Shown one piece after another: positions 26,501 to 40,788 of a stretch of DNA of 64,000 nt (position 1 is its first letter; each line of letters starts with the position of its first letter). Position numbers and translations under genes: made by a program. The notes under the pieces are model-generated. The model saw only the letters and a program-made list of their open reading frames with translations, did not search any database and was not told the origin of the DNA. The DNA is taken from positions 2,152,413 to 2,216,412 of the forward strand of contig OX438751.1 of assembly GCA_949316235.1 (NCBI GenBank), read 5' to 3'. The DNA comes from Oegoconia quadripuncta. Lineage: Eukaryota; Arthropoda; Insecta; Lepidoptera; Autostichidae.

Positions 26501-29500
26501 ATGAATCATTTTGATTTTAACATGATAGTTTAATAATAAATAAATGATACTTAATTTGTTAAAATGGTTGTTTATTAAGAAAAATCAGGTAATTAATTAA
26601 TTATGTTTTCAAAATGACCGCCGTCAGCGGTTATGCAGGCCAGGGCCCTAAATGACATCCTTAGCGTAGTTCGCCTTATTTCTGCATGATTCTGCGCTAT
26701 TTCTGCGGCAGCAGCATCGATTCTCTGTTTCAGCTGGTCTCTTGAAATTATTGGCACAGCATAAACTTTTTGCTTCATGTAGCCCCAGAAATAATAATCA
26801 AGAGGCGTCAAGTCTGGTGACCTCGGGAGCCATGCTACTGGACCGCCTCTGCCAATCCATCTTGGATAATTTTCATTGGCCTGGCCTGCATAACCGCTGA
26901 CGGCGGTCATTTTGAAAACATAATTAATTAATTACCTGATTTTTCTTAATAAACAACCATTTTAACAAATTAAGTATCTTTTATTTATTATTAAACTATC
27001 ATGTTAAAATCAAAATGATTCATTGTAATAACAAAACACTTAAATGTGCAAATAAACTGCTTAAAACATTACTTTCATTTTTTTAAACTTATCTCTATCT
27101 AGTTACTGGAGCATAAAAGGTCAATTACAATGTCTCGTACGTTCACATTTATTTGAAATAACATAAAACATTGTTCGAGGATATTTTAGAGAATATCATG
27201 TAGTATCATAATAATTAAAAAAAAACATGATGTTATAGGGACATTTTTCGTTTTTTTATTTTTAAACTTAAAGAAATACAGTTTTGTTGGTCGAATTTTA
27301 AGTTTATTTCTTTTTTAATAAATTATTTATTTGTTTTGGGATAATTTTCATAACTTAATTTGATGAATAATAATAACAGCACTGAATTAAAAAAAAAAGA
27401 ATTGGGAAAGACGTAAAAACAAAGAAATTATGACTAAAATAGTGCAGAAGGTCAGACATGTCTATTAAAAAAAAAGGATTAACAATTTTTAAAAAACAAA
27501 AGCAGTTAGGTCTCTAAATTTAAATGATTTATCGATAATTTTGTATAAATTTTCAAACTCCGCCCGCTGGTCACTTCTCTCCGGGACACATTGTATATTG
27601 GGATGCAACAGTTAAAATACTTATTTCTTTAAACAGATCTCTTAGAGAATCACGGCAGCGTAAATTATATATTGCTCTGATTGCTCTTTTTTGTAGAACA
27701 AATATTGTTTGAATATCTGCACCTCTACCCCACAGTAGTATGCCATAAGACATAATGCTATGAAAGTAGCTAAAATAAACGAGCCTCGCTGTTTTAATGT
27801 CAGTAAGCTGTCTAATCTTACGAACAGCATAAGCAGCTGAACTGAGCCTGCTCGCAAGTGTCTCAATATGCGACCCCCACTGTAGTGTGGAGTCCAAAGT
27901 GATGCCAAGAAAAACAGTGTTCTCAACAAATTCCAATGGTTCACTATTCAACTTAAGGTTTTTTCCCCCGGCCTTACATTAGGTAAGGAAAATTTAAAAC
28001 ATTTGGTTTTCTTAGCATTTAGGACTAAATTATTCACAGTAAACCAGTTTGAAACCTGTGAAAGAGTATAGTTTACATCGTCAATGTCATTCGATCCTCT
28101 CTTTATTTTGAATATAAATGAAGTGTCATCAGCAAACAACACAATATCAACCAGGTTCCGAACTAAATAAGGCAAGTCATTAATATAAACTAAAAACATA
28201 AGAGGACCTAGAATTGATCCTTGAGGCACTCCCATTTTCACAAAAGATCCTGAAGATTTTTCCAGATCCTGAAGATGCGATTAGCCATCCAGTGTATTAC
28301 GGGGATCTGGTTGCAAATCGTGATAGCTTCCGTGCTATTAAGTCTTTCTGCCATTCGTATTACTGACATTACTACACTAAGTAGATTACTACTTACCAAG
28401 AACTCACTGCGTAACTTGGCGTCGTCCGTGGTGTATTCTATACTCATTAGGGACTGAGCCTCATTCAGTCCCCTTTACCCATTTTATTTTAACCTTATAC
28501 GAGGGTTTTTTGCTTTTCTCTGGCTACACTCCCATTTGTAAAGGGAAAGGAGGAAATAATTTTATTTTTCAAAGTCAAAGTCAAAATTTCCGGTGTCAGA
28601 CTTTCCTGTATTCTACAACCTTGGGATCTTTAAGAGCGGGGCAATACTACAAACATTTACCTACTTGTGTCGCGTGCTTCATCATCGACCACATCAACAC
28701 TTGCCATCAGGTGAGATTGTGATCTAACGCGTAGATATCCAGTTAATTATAAATAAAATCTTATCACGTGGGTTCACAAAAGGCGAACGGTCCGGGAGCA
28801 TAACAGAATAACAGTGACGGGCAGCAGTGTGGTGATAAGGCAGTTTCTTTCATAGAAACCGAAGAAATCGGGCAATGAGAGAGCTATCATCATCATCATA
28901 TCAGCCACAGGACATCCACAGCTCAACATAGGCCAATGATTTCCCGAGCGACTGGTTGGAAGCCGTCTGCATCCATTGACATCCAGCTACCTTCCTGGTC
29001 GCCCGTCCACCTTGTGAGTGGACTCTTACGCTACGCTTGCCGGTGCGTGGTCTCCACTCGAGAACTTTACTGCCCTACCAGCTATCAGTTCTTCGACCTA
29101 CATACTGTAATGGTTCACCTCGAGCGTGTGATATATTATATACTATACTATACCATACCATACCATACCATACCATACCATACCATGCCATGCCATGCCA
29201 TGCCATGCCATGCCATACCATACCATACCATACCATACCATACCATACCATACCATACCATACCATACCATACCATACCATACCATACCATACCATACCA
29301 TACCATACCATACCATACCATACCATACCATACTATACTATACTATATTATATTGTTATTCCACATCATGATTCCTTCCCGGTTTGATATAACTATTTAG
29401 ATCCCTCGATTTATTACATAAGAAATACACACAGGCACCATATCAATTAAGAGGCGGGAAATTGTAATGTTGTATATTTCTAGTTGATTCCCCATGGCCC

Positions 29501-32500
29501 GTTACGTGAATTTGAGCCTTTTTATGAGGTCCATAGTAAGACCACGTTTCGGTTTACGTCCAATATACTTTTTTATGAGCCAATGGATGTAAGTTTCTCT
29601 GAAAAGTCAAAATTATTAGCTCACCGGTTGTTGCTTCACAAATTGGACAGCATCTTTTATCTTCGGTATTGTGTTCAAGTCGGGGAGATACTTCCTAGCG
29701 ATGGAGAACACTTGCACATGGGTTATGGCACGCACGGTGTAGTAGGATGGGAAACCTGTGCATGATAATTATATTCAAAAATGTATATAATATATAAAAC
29801 CGAGAATAGTCGATTGTATAACAAGGGAGCAAAATAATACGGCGAGGACGCTATTTTGAATCCTGAGCGGAACTAATTTTGCGCTCGATTCATCTCCCTC
29901 TATGAGAAAAAATCAAGTAGCGCTTATTATGTAAATGTATTTTACTATTTTTACAAACTAGGTATATGTAATGTTAAAATGTGAACAAATTCCGTGCGTA
30001 TTTCGCGCGTTTTTTGTATTTTTTTCCGGCAGCCATATCATTTTTTATACAATATATTAGTTCTATCTCTTTGATAGAATCGTGCCAACGAACTACGGAG
30101 TACCTATACATATTAGGTGCTTACCTATGAAATTGGCGTTTTATTTGAAGAATTTCATTAAGACTATTTTCTCCATACAAACATTTTTCATTTTTTTTGG
30201 GAACGGCACATCCAAATTTAGCCAAACTTTGTATGTATTATCGGATAACATTAAGTTAAATATAGGCTGTGTTAATTTTTAAAAGTAACTGCGAATCTAA
30301 GAAATAATATGGGAAGCTCATGAAAAGAGCTGTGTTCAAGTTTTTTTTATTATGTGATTTAGCTCAGACATTAAAAAATATTTCATGTGAAACCTTGAAT
30401 ATATATCCTGTTTTCCAAATAAAAAACAAATTTGGAAATAGCTATAGAATCTTAGGAGTTGGTACATTATGATTAACGAAGAAAAAAGCTCCATTTCATA
30501 GGTAAAGACCTAACCCGGCCCACAGGTAAAATGGCAAAGAACAACTAAATCCCAAACATTAGCAAAGCCAACTTACGAGCAAAACATTCCAGGACACCGA
30601 AACACTCCTTCGCTGTTATAGTCGTAACCACTGCTTTGGAGTCAGGATCGAGTACCTGAAAAAAGGTCCACCTTTTTACAAGCTTGTAGCACGCACACGC
30701 GTGCCCGCGCCCGGACAACCCTTCCCCGCCAATCAGCCACACGTAGCCACACCGCCCGCCGTCAGACAGTGTGGCTCCGACCGGGATGAAAAACATTCGC
30801 GTCACTTGCGCCCGCACACGCCCTACGCTACTCGGCCAAGTACGTACTATTCATAGTTTTATTCTGTCAGTGAATCAATAAACTATTATTCAAGTAATCA
30901 ATCTGTCACAAGATACCGTGGTGTTGATTAAAGACTGTGTTTTGCATTCCAAGTGTACGTTATTTCAAAACCTGCACTGCAAGCTTTATTTATCTTGTGA
31001 TGTTCGTATGTCCATTTCAAAATAGCATACCATTTTCCAACCACTTGGTAGTATTTGATTGAGCTGAAATTTGGCATATTTGAGTAAGTTCTATGCAGAG
31101 GTGTGACTTATCTAAGATACAAGTATCTGAAATACAGATACAAGATGCAAGATACGTATTTTCATTTTGTATCTAAAATACTTTTTAAAAAATCATTTTG
31201 TATCTTGTATTTAAATATATTTTGTTTGGTATCTTAGTATTTTATAAATACTTTTTCTGATAAAATACTTTTAGTAATATATTAGTAGAAATATATAAAA
31301 TAAATGCGTAAAATTGAGCATGTCATTATTAGTCCAACATCACATTGGTAGATGGCGACTCTTTCTTTGCACTGCACTGGCCTGTATCTATACAAGATGT
31401 GGCAAATGCACAAGTCGTGCGAGCCAAACAATAAAAAAAAAAAAAACTGAAATGTAATTTCATTTGAGAAGATGACCGCCTTTTTGTATATAAATAAATA
31501 ATAAATAAATAAATATCCTTAGACATACACACAGCGCCATCTAGTTCCACATTAAGCAACTACAAGCTTGTGTTGTGGATACCAGATGGTTGATATACCA
31601 CATAAATACATTTTTTGTGTAAATAAATACTTATTATAAATGAAAACATCCATAACTCGGGTACACATGTCCGTATTCATCACACAAACATATGCCCCTA
31701 GCGGGATTCGAACCCGCAACCTTTTGGTATAGTGGTCAGAGTTGCTAACCACTACACCAAACAGGTCGTCAACTTAATGTTAAGTTATTTACATACGTAA
31801 ATAACATTAAGTTATTTAAGAATAAATCGTGTTATGTTATGTAACGTGTGTGTTATGTTATCGTGTTATGCTCGTGTTATGCTCGTGTTATGTCAATTAA
31901 GAAAAATAAACTTAGAATTCATTAAAATAAAATCTTGTTTTCTTACAAAAGTATTTGTATCTTAAGAAGTATTTAGAAGATACATGACAATGCAATATTG
32001 GCTGCTTGGCTGATCTGATGATGGAGTCAGTATGTAGGGACTGACACTGGAAGAAAGTCGAATTTGGGCTAGTTTGTTTTGTTGCCATGAGAACTTTGCA
32101 TTACAAATAATAAAAAAAGGATCTGAAGATTGAGCCAGAATATTGACACTGGAACTGCGCCAAAAGATTAACACTGGAACTCCTTCATATTCATTTATTT
32201 CTTTGTGATACACAGGTACAATAATGATGGTAAGGATATAAAAATAGCTGGATCACTGTGATCTACCAAATGGCATACAAAAAGAAAAATAAACAATACA
32301 ATGGATTGTTAGTTTTGTTATGTAGGTATCATCCTTGATCGACTTTATGTTACTCGTCTTTGTACTAGAATACACACATACATAAAGTCACGTCTGTTTC
32401 CCGTAGGGGTAGGCAGAGACCACAGACTTCCACTTGTTACGATCCTGACATACCTCTTTTGCTTCATTCCCTCATTCATTTTGTACAGAATAATATGTGA

Positions 32501-35500
32501 TAGTTATGATGGAGTATTAGAGCTTGTTTCTGAAAGTATTTTTAATATCTTCATTACTGCAAAGATCAGTGTAAGCTATCCTGGCTACTGGGTTCGCACT
32601 GGCTAGTTCGAAGCCCGAGCCGAAGGTAGTTACTGATAATTACGGTTGAAATACGTTAAAGGTAACCGAAAATTTGATCGACCGGGGCTCAGTCTGTGGC
32701 GTCCATCATTATGAAAAGTAAAATGGGTCATTTCGGACTATCATTTTATCTCAGTGTGACCGAACGAAACCTTTTTGTTGCTGGTCTTAAAATAAATAAA
32801 TATTTCGGACACTTACACCAATCATCTAGTCCCAAACTAAGCCAAGCTTGTGCTATGGATACTAGATAACGGATAAACATACATAAATATTTATATAAAC
32901 ATCCATGACTCGGGAATAAATGTTCGTATTCATCACACAAACATTTACCCCTCGCGGGATTCGAACCCGCAACCGTTGGTTTCGCTGACAGGGTCACTAT
33001 CTACTACACCAACCGGTCGTTAAAGTCGATAAGTAAAGCCCAAAAAAAACCATGTTGAGCTCCGTCTTGATGGGTTTCGCAGGTTTACCACATCGATTTA
33101 CAGGATGAAACCAAGTTCTCGTGGTAGCGAAAATGATGCTCTTAAAACACTAATAGATGTGGTCTATTTTCCTGTAACTCGATGGGGCAAGTATCTGGGA
33201 TACGAGAAACTTTGTCGAGTCGCTATCCTGCAAGGTGTCACTTTATCATTCTTTCGCCAAACTCGCATCTTTCTTTGTCCTATCAACTTTCGCTTGTTTG
33301 GTGTCCAGTGAATATAAAAGATAAGTTATTTGCCACCGTCTCTTCCTTTCGACAAGAAGTCGCTTGGAAGCCACCACCATTGTCTTTTCTTATTCCACCC
33401 GACACATTAATACCTACATACATACATAAAGTCACGACCTTTATCCCAAATGGGGAGGTCAGAGATATCCCGACGCGTTAATGCCTTGCCGTGATCTGTG
33501 CGAGTGCGGAATCTCCCCGCAGACAATGGATCACCTATTGCCTTACTCCGCATGTCCTGACAGCTGCACCTTTGACGACCTCCTTAACGCCACGGAGAGT
33601 GTTGTTAGAGTGGCTAAATTTTGGTCAAATAAAATTTGAATCTTGTCTCGACTCGAAAAGAAGATGATTTTTTTTTATTCGCCAAGATGGCAGCCAGCAC
33701 ATTAGAAATAAGAGAAAATAAAGAACGTACGGGGCAGCAGAATCATTGGGATTTCTTAAACATGTACTATCCCATATGCCAGCGTGGCGATTAGGACAGA
33801 GATTAGATTAGGATATTAAGCACATTCTTTTAGCTTTACCTCACACATGCCTTGCTTTATGACGAAGATCTCGTTGCTGATGTCGCCAGTGTTGAGCAGA
33901 ATTTCATTGGGCGACGTGTAGAACAGTCGAGCGCGAGATGAGGCCTTCTTCACGTCTTCATTGTGGAGGTACTAAATGTCGAAGTTACTCAAGTTCAATA
34001 CAAGGTTTGAAACGATAGATAGCTGCGACTATTAAACTGGACAAGTTTTACCGGTGCACCAACTCTAAAATCGAGACAAAATAAGCTGTTTCAAACATTG
34101 CGGTCACGTCATTCAACAGAACAGCTGACTTCTTTCTCGCAGACTGTGAAGATGGTCCTTTAGTAAAAGTTAAAAATTTTAACCATATTATGCACGACGC
34201 TATATTAATTGACCGTCAAGAGCAGCAGACTGCCCACATAATAACTAATTGTGTAAAGTACTCGACGATTATAGAACGTCAATTTGTATTTAGCGTTCCT
34301 ACAAGCAAACTTCTAGCAGTGTGTATATACTATCACTTAAATGTTAACAATAGCACAAGAAAAGGAGAACGGACAGACGAAACAAAACTGCAATCCAAAA
34401 TGATGTCTACCTTCATAACTGGAATACACAGGATATATTTGATCCGCTGGCTGGCCACTATATCTTGGAACACGTGAGGTGGAAGATCAAAGAAGATGGA
34501 GCTCTTCTTATGTGTCATGGAGTAAGCCTGGAATCAAGATATATTCGTTTGAGGACATCTGTGGTACACAAAGAAGAAGCTGAAAGAGGAACCGCAATAT
34601 CAAAAAGGATAAGTGGTCACAGAGATAGAGCGTTGGAGAACTTTCCAAGAAATTAATAATATACGTACAGCCACGTATCAGTCTACGGTCAAACATTGTT
34701 CTAATACTACCTTCATCAGGTCGTTTGTCCATCCACGGAACTTGAGAACTTCAATTCCCCAATTATCATCATCGGTTCTACCTGCCCATTGCTACTTCAA
34801 TTTTCAATATTCTTATTCGCCGAGCTATTTCAGACGTATCCATTATTAGCTCTAAATGCATGAGCTTGGCTTAAAACACTACTTCGCTTATCATGAAAGG
34901 ATTTGCCCAGTTTAGCGATCACAGATTTTTAAAGCTGTGCACCGGTAGCGCTGCTCCTGTAGCTTTGCTACCAAGCACCAAATAATAAAAACTGTGCCGT
35001 TGTGTTAACGGTAAATGCTTTAAAAATCCCGCCAGTAACAACGAGGGAGTTGTTAGTTCGCAGGATGGTTCAAAATTAAAATCAAAATCAAAAATGTTTA
35101 ATTTCGTAAGTTATAAGAATAACATTTGAAATCGTCATGACATACAGTTATCGCTCATTCACTAGGCAGTCTCTCCAGAGAAGAACGAGCAAGAAACTCC
35201 GGGGTTGCACTTTTTAAATAAGTTAATACAAATATAATTTGAAATAATTGTAAAATTTTAGATTCGACAAAGAAAAATAAGAATAGAATATACTGGATAT
35301 TACCGAGCGGTTCATGTCCACGCAGTCTTATAATCCAGATAGTCAGAAATTTTATAATAGCCTTTGGCGCATAGTTTCCGTTTAAAGGTTGTTTTAAATT
35401 TATTTAAAGGCAAATTTTGAATGTCTACCGGAACCTTATTATAAAAGCGACGTTGAGAGAGAACTCGGGACCAATGATGACGTAGTCTGCTGTTCGCTCA

Positions 35501-38500
35501 CCTATGATCCCCAGTAGCAAATCTACGTATGAACCAATTGGGCCATATGGGCAATGGCCGTACGGGCGGTGAAACATCTCGATCAATAAAAATTAAAATT
35601 GTCAACACGACTTTTTTACATTACGTGTATCCGAAGCCGAACACATTCTACTGTACTATTTTATACCTACGGTAGCCTCCTGGCTACCGCACCATCAACG
35701 CTCACTGCGATCTGGCGCTGTCCGTGGTGTATTAAATTAGGGAGTCGAGCTTCACTCGACTCTCTCCCCCATAGGGTTAGCCGCTTTGGCTTTTTGCGTC
35801 ACATTAGCTACACTCCCATTTGCTGGGGGGGAGGTGGGACTTTCTTTCTTTCCTACTTTTCACCCTTAAATTCTTTCTTTAATTAGTCTGGGGTCCAAGG
35901 TAGCAATAGAGTCACGTAGGGCACCGTCTACCTTCAGTAGGCGCCGTGCAGAGTACCACTGTTGATCCTGGCTTACAGGAGTTACAGTGGGAGGAGAGCG
36001 GAGGTGGGATCTGTACTATTTTATGCATGGTACCTATTATTCGAGCAATCACTTGATTATAAATGAACATATTATTAACAGCACAGTATAATATCGTATG
36101 ATTGTGATAGTTAACTATTTATGGCGTTTGCACTAACATTATTGTTGTATTATATTTTTATTGCTTACCAATTAACTGTCTAAATTACTAACATAACATT
36201 AAAGTTAATTTGTACTTAGGATTATTTAGAAATATTGTACCCGTCTCCCTCTATAAGGGTAATAGCTGAAAATCCGTGTTTTGCTCTTGAGCAATCCGAT
36301 GCCACTGCAGCACACACATACTTTTTATACCTATGTTTTGCTTATACTTTAATATATTCTGTTTTTATTGCAACTGTACTGTAGTCTAAATTATGTGTAT
36401 TAATTACTGGCGTTGGGGGCCAGATGTAAGTGACCCTGGGGAGACTGGACGTAAATACGCCCCTAATTATCCATGACGACTGCTCCGCTGAACACCCAAA
36501 GTGTGCCCCTGGTGGTAGAACGGGTAAATTTTGTACGATCTGTAGTGCTCCTTTGGTGGTTTGGTGGAGCATATCTTATGTCATTATAATATATTTATGG
36601 TTCCACATTACCCCTACAAAGGATGGAACACATGATGACCATTTTATTCGCACTCGACTATGAAGAATACTTCAAATAAGTTATAGTATCTCTACAATAA
36701 AATCTACTTAGATAGAACTACTATGCATAGTCTTTGTTATCATCAGTCATACGAGTCAATGTCAGTGATATTAATATAAATGAGAGGGCGGCAAACGAGC
36801 ATGCGGGTCACCTGATGGAAAGCAATCACCGCCGCCCATGGACACCCGCAACACCAAAAGGGTCACAGATGCGTTGCCGGCCTTTGAGGAAGGTGTAGGC
36901 TCGTTTCTTGAAGGTTCCAATGTCGTACTCGTTCGGGAATACCCCTGCCGGAAGTCCGTTCCACAGGGTGGTCGTACGTGGTAAGAAGTTTCTTGAGAAA
37001 CGTACAGTGGTAGACTTCCACTCATCCAGGTGATGTGGATGGAAATTTAATTTCCGGCGAGAAGTGTATCGGTTAAATTGAGCAGCGGGTATTAGCTCGA
37101 ACAGTTCTTCAGAACACTCCCTTTGCTATATTTACTTCTTTTATTGAAACATGGATATAAAATACATTAAAAGAAAATGGTGGCACAATTTTACTTAATG
37201 CGGGCCATCAATACTATTCGCGGTATTTACTATTTACTACAAGTTTTGTTTGTTTCAATAAAATACTTATTATAGACAAATATTTCATGTATTTCATTTT
37301 AGTAGACCCTCCAATGTGTTCATAACTTAAAAGGAGCACGACAGGTAACTCAATAATTTCCCTTCTGAACCACTAAAGGGGCACAACGGAGCATTCGATT
37401 TATCCGTCGTACCCCTGAGGGCACAGTCTGGGTGTTTAGCGGAGCAGTCGTCTAATCCATATATGCAGAACTTTCAAATTTGACAGATACCTTATCTGTG
37501 TGCCAACACAACTGGAGATACGTTATGAACCGGCTCCTCAACATGGGATCGACTTCGTTCCTTATCAGGAAGTGTTTAACGTTGCTAATGGTGTTGTCGT
37601 AGTCTTCTCTACAAATATAAAAAAAATTATCAAGCACGTTCTTTTTTCTCATCATCACTGTAACATAAGCCAGAGGACATCCACTGCTGCACATAGGCCT
37701 AGGCTAACGTTAAATCAATTTAACACAACCTAACCAATCCGCTCTGATGTTCCTGGCTTCCAATAATGTAGGAAATAACAGCCATACATAATTATTCGCC
37801 TAGGCATTTCATGAAATGGCTAAGCGATCACGATCTGCCTGTGACCCTCCGTGGCTCAATGTAAACAACATTAGGTTTACATTTCGAAGGTCGCGGGTTC
37901 GATCCCCAGCGGATCTTGTACCATATTTAGTACTCGGTTTGGTTGGTGGTATAGGGCATATTAAATGTCCGCCTGGCTAGCTACCACCATCTTATCTAAA
38001 TCTGCCGCCAAACAGCAATGTTAATAGCATTGTTGTGTTCTGGTTGTCAGAGATAAGATAGCCAGTCCCTTAAATAAGAGTCTCCGGGTCAGTACGCTAC
38101 CCCCTTCGGCCTCATTTTCGCTTAACATCAGGTGTGATTGAGGTCAAGAGCTAACCCGTTGTAGATAAAAAAAAATAAAAGAATATACACTTCCGTGAAT
38201 TTTTCACGTTTTCAAAACAGAGGGAGGAGGCACACACATTATACTTGAGTTTTAAATAGAGATTTAAAGCTTAACGTTGCGCAAACGCACCCTTAATCGA
38301 AATACTGTAGATATCCTCTATTTTTACCCGACGGACAGTCGGCGAGTTATGACTCGGGAACATATTTTTGTATTCATCATACAAACGTATCCCCTAGGGG
38401 GATTCGAACCTGCGACCGTTTGGTATAGCAGTCAGAGGTTCTAACCACTACACCAAACGGGTCGCTTTTGGCATGAAATAGCAATCTGATAGGTTATTAA

Positions 38501-39977
38501 TTAAAATCAACAACAACTCGCCTCAAGGCAGTGGTGACCATGATGGTGGCAGAGTACACGGCTTCCATGAATATGTAGAGGATGACACACCCTTCCAGCA
38601 AGAACGTGACAAAGGCCAAGTGATACCAATTGTCCAATTGCCATAACGGCGTCCTGTGTGCTGATAACAATTTATTTATAAGACCTCAGTGGCGTTACCT
38701 TGAAGCACAAAAGCCAGGCATGCCTTTGCCTTAATAAAATACCCGAGGAATATCAACTTCAAACTTTATTGATCCTTTAACCTTTAGACGGTGCCAAAAA
38801 AATTTTTATACCGACAATACTCGAGGACACCGATCGGTGCCAACGGACACTCGATTTTCAACTCTCAACTGTTATGATTATAGGGTTCCCAATCCTTTGG
38901 ACTGTGTTTGTACTTGTTCTCTATTAAATTCCGCATCCAATAATGTGCGCCATGTTATGTTAGCTATGATATTTAATCTGTATTTCCGAAGATAATTTTT
39001 TCTTTTTGGCTGGGGGTATAGGCATAGAATTCCAACTACTTTTTTTTATTAGAACGGGCTTAGAAACCTGCCATAGAGCATCCGATTCTCATAACAATTT
39101 ATTTAATTACCTGTTTTTAAGAAAAACATGAATTAAACTGTAATTGTTTAAAAAATACGGATTATATCGTGGATATAAAGCGATACCTACACATTACTAC
39201 TCGTAACATTTTTCTGATTTTTAGTATTAGAGCTGTAGCTGTGTTCATTCATTATATCCATAGACAATATATTCCCGTAGCTGTTACTTTTCACAGTTTG
39301 CAAATACACCCAGTAGAAGATTATCTATAAATGTTTTCAGCACAGCAGGTATTTTCGCAGAGATGACAGGTGCGCCGCGATACTTGACGGAGATATTTGC
39401 ACGTGCGAAAGAAGACACAGAGGTTAAGCACTAATGACTAGTATATACAGAGCTCCGCTAAGTATGAGCTTTATCTTGCTATTTAATATAATTTTACCTG
39501 TATTGTAATATAGATTACAATACAGGTAAAATTATATTAAATAGCAAGATAAAGCAAGACAGTCTATTTCGCACATATCCTAACAAGCTTGGGGTGATCC
39601 ATGGATTGATTATAGGTAAGACGGCCACAGGGTCGATTAATTTTTGGAGTGCATAAATACCACCTGCGACAAAATACTAACAAACTTTAAAGCTCCAACA
39701 TTAGCATCTGATGAAGATGAAATGAAGGAAGAGTCAATAACTTTTAAATTAATTGATTTGGTCTAGGTAGGTATTGGTACAGTATAAGATGTATGTATCT
39801 TAAATTGTCTCACATATACTTGACTAGCTTTCCTCACATGACTTCGTCCGCGTGGAAGATTTCTTCAAAATCGGTTCAGCAATAAAATTAGCCTATATGT
39901 TAATCCAGGTCCTAATCTGTCAACCAACCAAATTTCATCCAAATCCGTCCAGCCGTTTAGGCATGAAAAGGTAACAA

Positions 39978-40030
<53 letters not shown>

Positions 40031-40707
40031 TTCGCATTTATAATATTATTATATATATAATATTGTTGTTATGTTATGTTATGCTATGTTACGTTACGTC
40101 ACGTTACGTTACGTCACGTCACGTCACGTCACGTTACGTCACGTAAGTTTACGTTACGTTACATTATATTAATTATATTATAGTTGGGATTGTTGTTGTT
40201 AGTTCTCCAAAAAAGGAATAAATAAATAAGACAAATTAGAACATACTTGTAAATGTAAGAAGAGATATAGCCCAGTAGAGGCTGTATACCAAACGATCCT
40301 GAACAGTTTCGTCATCAAGTGGCTTCTTCACCCAGCAAGGTGTCTGCGTGAAATTCATCACCACACACGTGCCGAACCTAAATGATAAAGTTTAAAATGA
40401 AGTGTTAAAATCAAAAAGTCCTTGAAAAATATATAATGTCCTATATACGGGAAATCAATTAAGAGGGTTCATTCCATACAGTGGTGCCCTCATCGGATAA
40501 ATTATGATTTCTTCTTAAATACAGCATAAATTAAAAATATTGCTCTGACCTGCACTCAAAAAGCCTAAATGCTAATTATATTCCACATAATTACATCATT
40601 AAATTAAATAAAGAAAGAAAACTTGTAGAAAATATGCGTTCTAAATAAATTTCGCATGATAGGAACCCTACGAATCCCGCCAGTCGCATATCAACATCAT
40701 CATCATC

Positions 40708-40744
<37 letters not shown>

Positions 40745-40757
40745 TCGACAACAACGA

Positions 40758-40788
<31 letters not shown>

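Noticed and set aside
28760..28887. Minus-strand frame with [20 protein letters not shown] that looks like a transmembrane exon
   Set aside because: Its phase does not fit between e21 and e22 (which join directly), there is no good donor, and its acceptor would lie in a dispersed (ATC)n repeat.
29037..29400. Open frames of PYHTI / MVWYG repeats
   Set aside because: The same artefact from the TACCA pentamer array.
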